Source of the DNA: Buchananella felis
GTDB taxonomy: Bacteria > Actinomycetota > Actinomycetes > Actinomycetales > Actinomycetaceae
Strand: one strand, 5' to 3'
Assembly: GCF_041380015.1 (NCBI RefSeq)
Contig: NZ_CP159978.1
DNA length: 64,000 nucleotides
This document shows, piece after piece, positions 22,902 to 31,089 of this stretch; the stretch's first letter is position 1, and each line of letters begins with the position of its first letter. The notes under the pieces were generated by a model. It saw nothing but the letters and a program-made list of their open reading frames with translations. It did not search any database and was not told the DNA's origin. The position numbers and the translations under genes were made by a program.

Positions 22902-25301
22902 CTAATCCTGGTCGTTGACCGTGCGTTCGGCGTCCGCGCGCAGCACCTCCACCCGGGCCACTGAAGCGTCGGAGAGCCGGTCGCTCACCACCGCAGAGAC
23001 GGTGCGCAGGTTCATCCACCACTGCTCCTTGGGGCGGCGCATGTCCAGGTCCACCACCCGGTCCATCTCCTCGATCTCCGCCGTGGACATCTTGGAGCCC
23101 ACTAGGCCCACGTAGCGGACCTCCCCGCGCCCGGAGCGCAGCTGCTCCACCACGTCCTTGAGGGCGTAGTAGCTCAGGCGCGTGGCCAGCAGGCGGTCGA
23201 AGGGGGTGGGGTTGCCGCCCTGCTGGATGTGGCCCAGCACGTTCTGGCGCACGTCGTAGAGCCCCTTGCCTTCCTCAGCGAACAGGCGGGCCAGGAAGTC
23301 GGTGGTGTACAGCTCGCTGGCCTGCTCGTTGCGGATGGCCAGGAACAGGCGCCTGCCCTCCTTGAAGGAGGTGATCATCGCGTCGGTGTCCCGCTTCAGG
23401 TCCGCCAGCGTGATGCCCTCCTCTTGCAGGTAGACCTTCTCGGCGCCCGTGGCCAGGCCGGACATGTAGGCCAGGTAGCCGCAGCGCCTACCCATGGTCT
23501 CCACCACGAAGCAGCGCTTGGAGGCGGAGGCGGACTGGCGGATCATGTCCAGGGCCTCCACGGCCTTGTTCAGGGCCGTGTCGGCGCCGATGCACAGCTC
23601 GGAACCGGGCAGGTTGTTGTCGATGGAGGCCGGCACCACCACGATCGGCAGCCTGAAGGCCGGGTAGCGGGACTGCTCCTTAGAGATCAGGCGCGCGCTC
23701 AGGTAGGCGTTGAAACCGCCGATCAGGACGATCGCGTCGATCTGGTGCTGCTCGATGGCGCGTCCCAGGGAGTAGAGGTGCTCCTCGGGCGGCACGGGCC
23801 GGCGGGTGCCCAGCTCGGCACCGCCGTCGCCCACCCAGGCGTCCACCTCGCCCCAGCCGAGCTCGGAGATGCGCCCGTCGATCAGGCCCTTGAAGGAGCC
23901 GCGCACGCCCAGCATCTTCATGCCCCGGTGCAGGCCCAAGCGGGTGACGGCGCGGGCCGCGGAGTTCATGCCGGGGGCCAGGCCGCCCACGTGCAGGATC
24001 GCCACGCGCGGGGCGCGCTCTGTGCCGTCGGGGCCGGTGACGGTGACCGGGTCGGCGGGCCAGGCGTGGTCGGCGAACACGGCGGCATCCTGCGGCGTGC
24101 CCGGCGGGGTGGCCAGGGCGCTGAAGATCTTGACCATCTCGCCGAAGGAGCGGCCGCGGGCCGCGATCGCCTGGTCGTAGCGGCCCTCGTCCACCATGCC
24201 CTTGACGGCCCGGGTGGCGCCCACCGTGGCGGTCAACGGCAACAGGGCGATTCGGTTGCGGCGCACGCCCAGCACCTGGGTGGCGTGGCCGTCGCTGTCC
24301 TGGATCACCTCCTGCGCGGCGGCGTAGCCGAGCAGGGTGGACATCCAGCGGTCGTAGGCGGAGGGGGCACCACCGCGCTGCACGTGGCCCAGGATGGTGA
24401 TGCGCGCGGACTCGCCCATGCGCTCCTTGATGGCCGTCTGGACCTGTTGGGAGGTGATCGGGTTGCCGCTGCGGTCCTTGGCGCCCTCGGCCACGATGAT
24501 GAGGGAGTCGCGCCGCCCCTGGGCGCGGCCGTTGCGCAGCAGCTCCACCATGTGGTCCTCCCACCCGTCTGCGGGCGGGTTTTCGGGAATGAGCACGTAG
24601 TCGCAGCCGCCGGCCACGGCCGCCATCAGGGCCAGGTAGCCGCAGTGGCGGCCCATCACCTCGATGATGAAGGTGCGCTGGTGGGAGGCGGCGGTGGCGG
24701 AGATGTCGTCGATGGCGTCCACGATGCGGTGCAGCGCGGAGTCGGCGCCGATGGTCATGTCGGTGCCCACCATGTCGTTGTCGATGGAGCCCACCAGGCC
24801 GGCGATGGTCAGCTCGGGGTGGGCGTCGCGCACCTCGGGGGTGATCTCCCCGGCCTCCACCAGCTCCTCCAGCAGGGAGGGCCAGGCGCGGCGGAACTCC
24901 TCGGTGCCGGTGAGGGAGCCGTCGCCACCGATCACGACCAGGCGGTCGATGCCGTGCTCCAGGAAGTTCTTGGCCGCCGCCCGCATGCCCCAGCGCTCGC
25001 GGAAGTCGGCGCAGCGGGCGGTGCCGATGATGGTGCCGCCCTTGTGGAGGATGGAGCCGACGGATTCCCATTCGAGCTTCTGGATGCCGTCGCCGCCATC
25101 CACGGCTCCCTGCCAGCCTTCCCTGACCGCGTAGGGCTGGGCGCCCATGCGCAGCGCTGTGCGCACCACGGCGCGTACGGCGGCGTTCATGCCTTGGGCG
25201 TCGCCGCCGGAGGTGAGGATACCGATGCGGGGCTGGGCGGGACTTGCCTCCCCGCCTGCGGGGGCGGCGTTCGGGGTGATGGGGGTGGATTCAGTGGTCA
25301 T
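22902..25301 (-). CDS. pfkA: Double-length 6-phosphofructokinase, eukaryote-like architecture
   Basis: 799 residues, about twice a bacterial PFK, starting at ATG 25301 behind AGGAAAGG. The N-terminal half looks catalytic: ILTSGGDAQGMNAAVRA, VIGGDGSLTG (Gly after GGD, so ATP- not PPi-type), SIDNDMVGTDMTIGADSAL (catalytic Asp of TIDND), MGRHCGYLAL and EGAKDRS. The C-terminal half repeats the fold but is altered: HVGGLAPGMNSA, IGGFNAY in place of GGDGS, SIDNNLPGSELCIGADTALN. These changes mirror the regulatory half of eukaryotic PFK. It commits fructose-6-phosphate to glycolysis and may be allosterically controlled through the second half. Confidence 0.9.
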   Translation of the reverse strand: MTTESTPITPNAAPAGGEASPAQPRIGILTSGGDAQGMNAAVRAVVRTALRMGAQPYAVREGWQGAVDGGDGIQKLEWESVGSILHKGGTIIGTARCADFRERWGMRAAAKNFLEHGIDRLVVIGGDGSLTGTEEFRRAWPSLLEELVEAGEITPEVRDAHPELTIAGLVGSIDNDMVGTDMTIGADSALHRIVDAIDDISATAASHQRTFIIEVMGRHCGYLALMAAVAGGCDYVLIPENPPADGWEDHMVELLRNGRAQGRRDSLIIVAEGAKDRSGNPITSQQVQTAIKERMGESARITILGHVQRGGAPSAYDRWMSTLLGYAAAQEVIQDSDGHATQVLGVRRNRIALLPLTATVGATRAVKGMVDEGRYDQAIAARGRSFGEMVKIFSALATPPGTPQDAAVFADHAWPADPVTVTGPDGTERAPRVAILHVGGLAPGMNSAARAVTRLGLHRGMKMLGVRGSFKGLIDGRISELGWGEVDAWVGDGGAELGTRRPVPPEEHLYSLGRAIEQHQIDAIVLIGGFNAYLSARLISKEQSRYPAFRLPIVVVPASIDNNLPGSELCIGADTALNKAVEALDMIRQSASASKRCFVVETMGRRCGYLAYMSGLATGAEKVYLQEEGITLADLKRDTDAMITSFKEGRRLFLAIRNEQASELYTTDFLARLFAEEGKGLYDVRQNVLGHIQQGGNPTPFDRLLATRLSYYALKDVVEQLRSGRGEVRYVGLVGSKMSTAEIEEMDRVVDLDMRRPKEQWWMNLRTVSAVVSDRLSDASVARVEVLRADAERTVNDQD

Positions 25302-25618
25302 GGCGCACCTTTCCTTTCCTGCTGGCCCCATTTTGCCTGGCTTGTGCGACGGGCGTCACCTTGTTCGGGTGGCCCGGTGGGGGCAATTCACGGCCAGCGC
25401 AACGGGCGGCCCGCCTGCGGGGTACTTTTTGGGGCCGACGTCCCGCCCGCGCCCCTTTGGGGTCTCGGCCGCCACGCGGGGCGGTGAAGCGTTGGGGGAG
25501 GCGGGCGGCAACGTCGTCCACGGGGCGAAGCTTTTGGGGCAAAAATGTTGCCCGCTAGGACTTGTGTCCCGGTAGCATGGTGGTCGCGCTCACAGGCGCA
25601 CCGTGAGAAAGGCTCAGC
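25302..25618. other. Divergent intergenic region, phosphofructokinase / sucC
   Basis: 317 bp between genes pointing apart, so it should hold both promoters. A TAGCAT hexamer near 25572 is a plausible -10 for sucC. Two copies of the dispersed GG[C/A]CGACGT-type motif lie at ~25433 (GGCCGACGTCCCGCCCGC) and ~25505 (AACGTCGTCCAC). Open frames crossing it look like composition artefacts. Confidence 0.5.
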
Positions 25619-26779
25619 GTGGATCTTTTCGAATACCAAGCCCGTGAACTGTTCGCCAAGCACCAGGTCCCGGTCCTGCCGGCGGTGGTGGTCACCGAAC
25701 CGGAGCAGGCGCTAGAGGCGGTGGCGTCGCTGCCGCAGGGGCTGCTAGTGGTCAAGGCCCAGGTCAAGACGGGCGGACGCGGCAAGGCCGGCGGCGTGAA
25801 GCTGGCCCACAGCCCGCAGGAGGCGCTGGAGCACACCCGCGCCATCCACGGCATGGACATCAAGGGGCACAAGGTGCACCGCGTCATGATCGCGGCGGCG
25901 GCTGACATCGCGGAGGAGTACTACTTCTCCCTGCTGCTGGACCGCTCCAACCGCCAGTACCTGGCCATGTGTTCGCGTGAGGGCGGCATGGAGATCGAGA
26001 CGCTGGCGGCGCAGCGCCCGGAGGCGCTGGCCAAGCTGGGGATCGACCCACTGGAGGGTTTCACCGAGCAGAAGGCGGCGGAGCTGCTGGCGGCTGCGGG
26101 CTTCAGCGGCGAGGAGGCGGAGGCGATCGTGCCGGTGCTGCTGCGGCTGGGGGAGGTGTTCGAGGCGGAGGACGCCACCCTGGTGGAGGTCAACCCGCTG
26201 GTGAAGACCCCGAGCGGGGAGATCATCGCCCTGGACGGCAAGGTGACGTTGGACGACAACGCCGCCTTCCGCCACCCCGAGCACGCCGAGCTGGTGGTCA
26301 AGGAGGACGCCGACCCGCTGGAGCTGCGCGCCAAGGAGGCCGGGCTCAACTACGTGCGCCTGGAGGGCGAGGTGGGGATCATCGGCAACGGCGCCGGCCT
26401 GGTCATGTCCACCTTGGACGTGGTTGCCTACGCCGGGCAGGAGCACGGGGTGCGCCCGGCGAACTTCCTGGACATCGGGGGCGGCGCGTCGGCTGAGGTG
26501 ATGGCGGCGGGCCTGGAGATCATCCTGGGCGACCCGCAGGTGCGCAGCGTGTTTGTCAACGTCTTCGGTGGCATCACGGCCTGCGACGCGGTGGCGCAGG
26601 GCATCGTGCGCGCGCTGGAGCTGCTGGGGGAGGCGGCCACCAAGCCGCTGGTGGTGCGCCTGGACGGGAACAACGTGGAGGCCGGTCGGGCGATCCTGGC
26701 GCAGGCCAACCACCCGCTGGTGTCGGTAGTAGAGACGATGGACGGGGCCGCCGCGCTGGCCGCCGCCAAGGCTAAGTAA
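25619..26779 (+). CDS. sucC: Succinyl-CoA ligase (ADP-forming) beta subunit
   Basis: 386 residues, the standard length, from GTG 25619 (GAAAGG upstream). ATP-grasp domain: MDLFEYQARELFAKHQVPV, VVKAQVKTGGRGKAGGVKL and LVEVNPLVKTPSGEIIALDGKV. The CoA-ligase domain follows with GNGAGLVMSTLDVV, FLDIGGGAS and NVFGGITACDAVAQGI. With SucD it interconverts succinyl-CoA and succinate with ATP formation in the TCA cycle. sucD follows after 11 nt. The same sucCD - PerM - purN - purH order occurs in mycobacteria. Confidence 0.97.
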   Translation: MDLFEYQARELFAKHQVPVLPAVVVTEPEQALEAVASLPQGLLVVKAQVKTGGRGKAGGVKLAHSPQEALEHTRAIHGMDIKGHKVHRVMIAAAADIAEEYYFSLLLDRSNRQYLAMCSREGGMEIETLAAQRPEALAKLGIDPLEGFTEQKAAELLAAAGFSGEEAEAIVPVLLRLGEVFEAEDATLVEVNPLVKTPSGEIIALDGKVTLDDNAAFRHPEHAELVVKEDADPLELRAKEAGLNYVRLEGEVGIIGNGAGLVMSTLDVVAYAGQEHGVRPANFLDIGGGASAEVMAAGLEIILGDPQVRSVFVNVFGGITACDAVAQGIVRALELLGEAATKPLVVRLDGNNVEAGRAILAQANHPLVSVVETMDGAAALAAAKAK

Positions 26780-26790
26780 GGGGCAGCGCG

Positions 26791-27711
26791 ATGGCGATTT
26801 TCCTGGACAAGAACTCCCGCGTGATCGTGCAGGGCATGACCGGCAGCGAGGGCCAGAAGCACACCCGCCGCATGCTCAGCGCCGGCACGGCCGTGGTGGC
26901 GGGCGTCAACCCGCGCAAGGCGGGCACTAGCGTGACTTTCGAGGTCGCCCCCCTGGGTTTTGGGGCGCACGACGTTACCGCCGGCGCCGTCGAGGTGCCG
27001 GTCTACGGCACGGTGGCCGCCGCGAAGGAGGCGACCGGAGCCAACGTGTCTGTGGTCTTCGTGCCGCCGGCCTTCGCCAAGGCGGCGGTGCTGGAGGCCG
27101 TGGAGGCGGGGGTGGAACTGATCGTGGTGATCACCGAGGGCATCCCGGTGCGCGACTCCACCGAGTTCGTGGCCGCCGCGCGGGCGGCCGGGGTGCGCCT
27201 GATCGGGCCGAACTGCCCGGGCATCATCAGCCCCGGCCAGTCCAACGTGGGCATCACCCCGCCCGACATCACCGGGCCGGGGCGGCTGGGCCTGGTGTCC
27301 AAGTCCGGCACCCTGACCTACCAGCTCATGCACGAGCTGCGCGACATCGGCTTCACCACCTGCATCGGCATCGGCGGCGACCCGGTGGTGGGCACCACGC
27401 ACATCGACGCGCTGGCGGCGTTCCAGGCGGACCCGGACACGGACGCGATCGTGATGATCGGTGAGATCGGTGGCGACGCGGAGGAGCGGGCCGCGGCCTA
27501 CATCGCCGAGCACGTCACCAAGCCCGTGGTGGCCTACGTTGCGGGCTTCACCGCCCCGGAGGGCAAGACGATGGGGCACGCGGGGGCGATCGTGACCGGC
27601 TCGTCCGGCACTGCGGAGGCCAAGAAGGTGGCCCTGGAGGCCGTGGGCGTGCAGGTGGGGCGCACCCCCTCCCAGACCGCCCTGCTGGCCCGCCAGGCGC
27701 TCGGGCTGTAG
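26791..27711 (+). CDS. sucD: Succinyl-CoA ligase (ADP-forming) alpha subunit
   Basis: 306 residues. N-terminal CoA-binding Rossmann domain (VIVQGMTGSEGQKHTRRML, VVAGVNPRKAG) and C-terminal ligase domain with GPNCPGIISPGQ, GLVSKSGTLTYQ and the phospho-histidine site in MGHAGAIV. It carries the phosphohistidine intermediate passed between CoA and nucleotide sites. Start ATG 26791. Followed by a hairpin terminator. Confidence 0.97.
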   Translation: MAIFLDKNSRVIVQGMTGSEGQKHTRRMLSAGTAVVAGVNPRKAGTSVTFEVAPLGFGAHDVTAGAVEVPVYGTVAAAKEATGANVSVVFVPPAFAKAAVLEAVEAGVELIVVITEGIPVRDSTEFVAAARAAGVRLIGPNCPGIISPGQSNVGITPPDITGPGRLGLVSKSGTLTYQLMHELRDIGFTTCIGIGGDPVVGTTHIDALAAFQADPDTDAIVMIGEIGGDAEERAAAYIAEHVTKPVVAYVAGFTAPEGKTMGHAGAIVTGSSGTAEAKKVALEAVGVQVGRTPSQTALLARQALGL

Positions 27712-27740
27712 CGGCGGGCGGGTCCTCGCGGGGGCCGAAC

Positions 27741-27776
27741 GCGGGTGGGGCGGCTGATTTCAGCCACCCCACCCGC
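27741..27776 (+). terminator. Terminator after sucCD
   Basis: Stem GCGGGTGGGGCGGCTGA paired with TCAGCCACCCCACCCGC (one G-T), minimal loop, followed by TACCTTTG. Separates sucCD from the PerM-like gene. Confidence 0.8.
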
Positions 27777-27834
27777 TACCTTTGTGCCCGCTCCTCGGCG
27801 TGGAGGGGACGGGCGGGCCGGGTGATGCGGCACC

Positions 27835-30213
27835 ATGGATAACGTGCCTGACTCTCAGCGTTCTTCAGACCCCGCAGTTCCCGCCGGTACCGACCGGGAC
27901 CAGGCGGCCCACCCGAAGCGGGAACTCAGCGCCGACGAGATGGAGACCCCCGTCCTGGGTGCCCTGCCCGTGGAGGCGATAGAGGCCATGGGGGCCTGCG
28001 GCGAGCCGTCCCTGGGCGCGCAGCCCCTAGAGAAGGACGGCCCGAGCAGCGGCGAGCGGGACGGGGCCGAAGCGGGCGACGCCGCGCAGGGAGCGAACGA
28101 GCGCGGGGAGGACGAAGGCGGTCAGGCCGAACGCGGTCAGGCCGAAGGTGTGCAGGGCCAGCAGATCGAAGCTGAGGAAGGCACCGGTCGGGACGGGACC
28201 GGGCGGGAAGCCGCCGGCACCGCCGACGAGCCTGCCCGGTCGGGCGCAGCGCGAGCGCCCCAGGCGGGGCAGCCGGGCGCGGCGGTCGATGAGGGCGCTG
28301 CGGTCGGCGAGGGCGCGGCAGCTGCGCAGGACACCGCCTCCGCCGAGGCGCCGGAGCTTCCCGAGCGAGCCGAGCTGCCCGAGGCGACCGAGGAGTTCGG
28401 CAGCGCCGGGGTGGGAGAGCAGGATGCCGCGCCGGTAGTAGAGGAGACGTCCACCCAGGAACCCGAGGCGAGTCAGGACGCCACCGCCCCCGACGAAGGC
28501 GGGGGCGAGCCCGCCGCCGAGGCCGGCGCGGACGCAGAGCGCGGCGGGGCCGCGCCGCTGCACGCGGTGGCCGGCAAGAAGAAGGCGCGCAAGGCGGCGT
28601 CGGACAGGAAAAAGACCGAGCGCGTCTACCTGCCGGCCTCGATCAGCCGATCCATCCTGGCCGGCATAGAGGCCGCAGTGCTGCCGTGGGCGCTGGTGGT
28701 GGCGATCGCCATCGGCATCTTCGCCAGCCAGCGTGAGCGAAGCGCCTTCGCGGCCCTGAACTGGACCGACGCGCTGGACGAGGGCACGCGCTGGTGGGCC
28801 GCCGGATTCGGCGCCACCGTGCACGGGCTGACCCTGCCGGTCCCGCTGGGCCTGACCGCGCTGTTCGCGGCGATCGCCTACCTGGCGATCAGGCGGGCGC
28901 ACGTGGCAACGCTGCCCACGCTGGGCGCGGCGGTGGCGGCGAACATCGGGTCCGTCGCCACCCTGACGGCCCTGGCGGCGGGCATGGCCGCGCGCCTGCA
29001 GGCGATCCGGGGCGCCGTGGCGGTGGCCGCCCTGGTGGCCCTGCTCTGCCTGCTGCGAGACAGCGAGCTGCGAAACAACCTGCGCCAGCGCGGCGCCAAG
29101 CGCCGGCAGGCGCGGCCCGCTGCGCGCGCCGGCGGCCGGGACGGCGCCGCCCGCCTCCGCCAGGTGGGGGCCAGCCTGCTGCGGCAACTGGCCCACCTGC
29201 TGACCGGCGCGAGCGCGGTGCTGGCGGCCCTCTGGGCGGCGGGAACCCTGGTGATGGTGGTGAGCGCGGCGGTGCGTTGGCGTTCCATCTGGGCCATGGG
29301 AGCCGAGGTGCAGCTGGGCGCGGTCGGCTGGCTGGCCGTGGGCGCGGTGTTCCTGTTCTGGCTGCCCACCCTCGGCCTGTGGGGCGTGGCCTGGCTGTTC
29401 GGCTCCGGTTTCCGCCTGGACCAGACCTCCCTGTACTCACTGGAGGGATTCATCCCCTCGGTGCAGCCCGCCATGCCCTTCCTCTCGGGCGTGCCGGTGG
29501 TGAGCCCGGGCTGGGCGCTGCTGCTCGCCCCCGGCGCGCTGCTCGCGGCGCTGGGCTGGTGGATGGCGCGGCGCAAGCCCATTACCTGGCGCAGCGGCGG
29601 CTGGGCGCTGGTGCTGCAACTGCTGCACGGTGCAGCCATCGCGGCGGTGGCCACCGTCGGTGTTAGCCTCCTGTTTGTCCTGGCCCGGGGCGCCCTCGGG
29701 ACGGCCCCGGTCTTCGCATCCGCCGGTCCCGTCCCGGCCGGGCAGGCTGCCGGCATCTCCGTTTTCCTGCTGCTCGCGTTCGTGCCTGCCTACGCTGTCT
29801 CCCACCCGCAGGTTTGGCCGCTGGTGCGGCTGGCCCTGGTGGGCTCGGCCCGGGAGGCGGCCAACGTCGGGGCCAAGGCCATGGGGCACGCCCGCTCGGT
29901 CGGCAAGGTGACGGCCACCGTGGCCATGCAGGCGGCGCGGGACCTGTCGCGTTCCGACAAGACGGGCGCCGGGGCCGGCATGCCTGCGGCCGACAAGGCC
30001 GGGGCCGCCCCCGCTCCCGGGGCCGACAAGGCCGGGGCCGCCCCCGCCCCCGGGCGTGCGGGTAGCCCCACCGCGCCGGCGGGGACCGGGCGGGTCGGCG
30101 CACCGGGTAAGGTCAGTGCCGCTCGCGCACCCCTCCGCTCGCCCGGCCGGGCCTCCGGCCCGGTCCGCCCCAAGAACCCCGGTCGCCCCCGTCCTAGCCA
30201 GGAGAAGGAATGA
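27835..30213 (+). CDS. PerM-like multi-pass membrane protein (DUF6350)
   Basis: 792 residues. Residues 1-~255 are acidic and Ala/Glu-rich without hydrophobic segments, apparently disordered. Roughly nine membrane helices follow from ~270 to ~665 (e.g. ILAGIEAAVLPWALVVAIAI, LGAVGWLAVGAVFLFWLPTL, AAGISVFLLLAFVPAYAV). The last ~115 residues are Ala/Pro/Gly-rich with repeated ADKAGAAPAPG. Its position between sucD and purN matches mycobacterial PerM (Rv0955), a membrane protein needed for cell division under stress, so the identification leans on synteny as well as topology. It overlaps purN by 4 nt. The long N-terminal acidic arm is much larger than the family core. Confidence 0.75.
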   Translation: MDNVPDSQRSSDPAVPAGTDRDQAAHPKRELSADEMETPVLGALPVEAIEAMGACGEPSLGAQPLEKDGPSSGERDGAEAGDAAQGANERGEDEGGQAERGQAEGVQGQQIEAEEGTGRDGTGREAAGTADEPARSGAARAPQAGQPGAAVDEGAAVGEGAAAAQDTASAEAPELPERAELPEATEEFGSAGVGEQDAAPVVEETSTQEPEASQDATAPDEGGGEPAAEAGADAERGGAAPLHAVAGKKKARKAASDRKKTERVYLPASISRSILAGIEAAVLPWALVVAIAIGIFASQRERSAFAALNWTDALDEGTRWWAAGFGATVHGLTLPVPLGLTALFAAIAYLAIRRAHVATLPTLGAAVAANIGSVATLTALAAGMAARLQAIRGAVAVAALVALLCLLRDSELRNNLRQRGAKRRQARPAARAGGRDGAARLRQVGASLLRQLAHLLTGASAVLAALWAAGTLVMVVSAAVRWRSIWAMGAEVQLGAVGWLAVGAVFLFWLPTLGLWGVAWLFGSGFRLDQTSLYSLEGFIPSVQPAMPFLSGVPVVSPGWALLLAPGALLAALGWWMARRKPITWRSGGWALVLQLLHGAAIAAVATVGVSLLFVLARGALGTAPVFASAGPVPAGQAAGISVFLLLAFVPAYAVSHPQVWPLVRLALVGSAREAANVGAKAMGHARSVGKVTATVAMQAARDLSRSDKTGAGAGMPAADKAGAAPAPGADKAGAAPAPGRAGSPTAPAGTGRVGAPGKVSAARAPLRSPGRASGPVRPKNPGRPRPSQEKE

Positions 30214-30848
30214 CGAACAACCTGCGCCCCACCGGCGGCCCGCTGCGCATCGCCCTGCTGGCCTCCGGCGGCGGCTCCAACGCGCGCGACCTGATCGCCG
30301 CCGCAGCCACCGACCCGAACATGGAGGTGGTGGGCCTGGCCACGGATCGAGCCGGAGTGGGCGCCCTGGAGATCGCCGCGACCGCCGGCGTGCCCACCGC
30401 CGTGGTGCGGCTGGGGGACTACCCGCAGCGCGCCGACTGGGACGCCGCCCTCACCGAGGCGGTGGCCGATTGGGAGCCGGACCTGGTGGTGAGCGTCGGC
30501 TTCCTCAAGCTGCTGGGGCGGGCATTCCTGGCCCGCTTCGGCGGGGCCACCCTCAACACGCACAACTCGCTCCTGCCGGCCTTCCCCGGGGTGAGCGGGC
30601 CGGCCGACGCCCTTGCCTACGGCGTGAAACTGGCCGGCGCCACCCTGTTCGTGGTGGACGAGGGCGTGGACACCGGCCGGATCCTGGCCCAGGTGGCCGT
30701 GCCGGTGCTGCCCGGAGACGACGTCGACCGCCTCACCGAACGGATCAAGGTGGCCGAGCGCGCCCAGCTGGTGCGCTGCGTGGCGGCCATCGCGGCCAGC
30801 GGGAGCCTGGACGAGTCCACCTGGCCCGCCGCGCACGAGCGGCACTAG
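30210..30848 (+). CDS. purN: Phosphoribosylglycinamide formyltransferase 1
   Basis: 212 residues. GART family: N-terminal IALLASGGGSNARDLI binds the GAR phosphate. The catalytic triad is visible as Asn and His in LNTHNSLLPAFPG and Asp in VDEGVDTGRI. It uses 10-formyl-THF to formylate GAR in purine synthesis. The usual IHPSLLP motif reads THNSLLP here, with the proline replaced. Start ATG 30210 overlaps the PerM-like stop. purH follows 241 bp later behind its own riboswitch. Confidence 0.95.
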   Translation: MTNNLRPTGGPLRIALLASGGGSNARDLIAAAATDPNMEVVGLATDRAGVGALEIAATAGVPTAVVRLGDYPQRADWDAALTEAVADWEPDLVVSVGFLKLLGRAFLARFGGATLNTHNSLLPAFPGVSGPADALAYGVKLAGATLFVVDEGVDTGRILAQVAVPVLPGDDVDRLTERIKVAERAQLVRCVAAIAASGSLDESTWPAAHERH

Positions 30849-30969
30849 CCGGGCGCGGGGCGGCGGCGTCGCCCAACCGGTCGGCCACGCAACGGCCGCC
30901 TGAGCCGGGCGCGGGGCGGCAGCGTCGTCCACCCGGCCGGGCCAATCCGCGCGGTGCCGTAACAGGGTG

Positions 30970-31068
30970 CGGCTAGTAGACTGGCGGCGGCTACAACTGG
31001 CGCAGGTAGGGCACTACCGGGGAGTGGCCAAGAGACTGCCGCAAGGGCGTCGCCCGCCTGGGCGCCCG
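30970..31068 (+). ncRNA. ZTP (pfl) riboswitch upstream of purH
   Basis: Conserved pfl-motif elements in order: GACTGGCG (30979-30986), CACTACCGGGGAGTG (around 31012-31026), a variable arm, then CGCCCGCCTGGGCGCC (31051-31066) forming the pseudoknot side. The purH ribosome-binding site AGGAGA follows 14 nt later. ZTP riboswitches switch on formyl-transfer genes when 10-formyl-THF is short and ZMP/ZTP builds up, which fits purH exactly. Confidence 0.88.
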
Positions 31069-31089
31069 GCTCTACACGCAAGGAGAGTC

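Noticed and set aside
30967..31089. Longer N terminus for PurH
   Set aside because: It would translate the ZTP riboswitch and lacks a ribosome-binding site; AGGAGA directly precedes the ATG at 31090.
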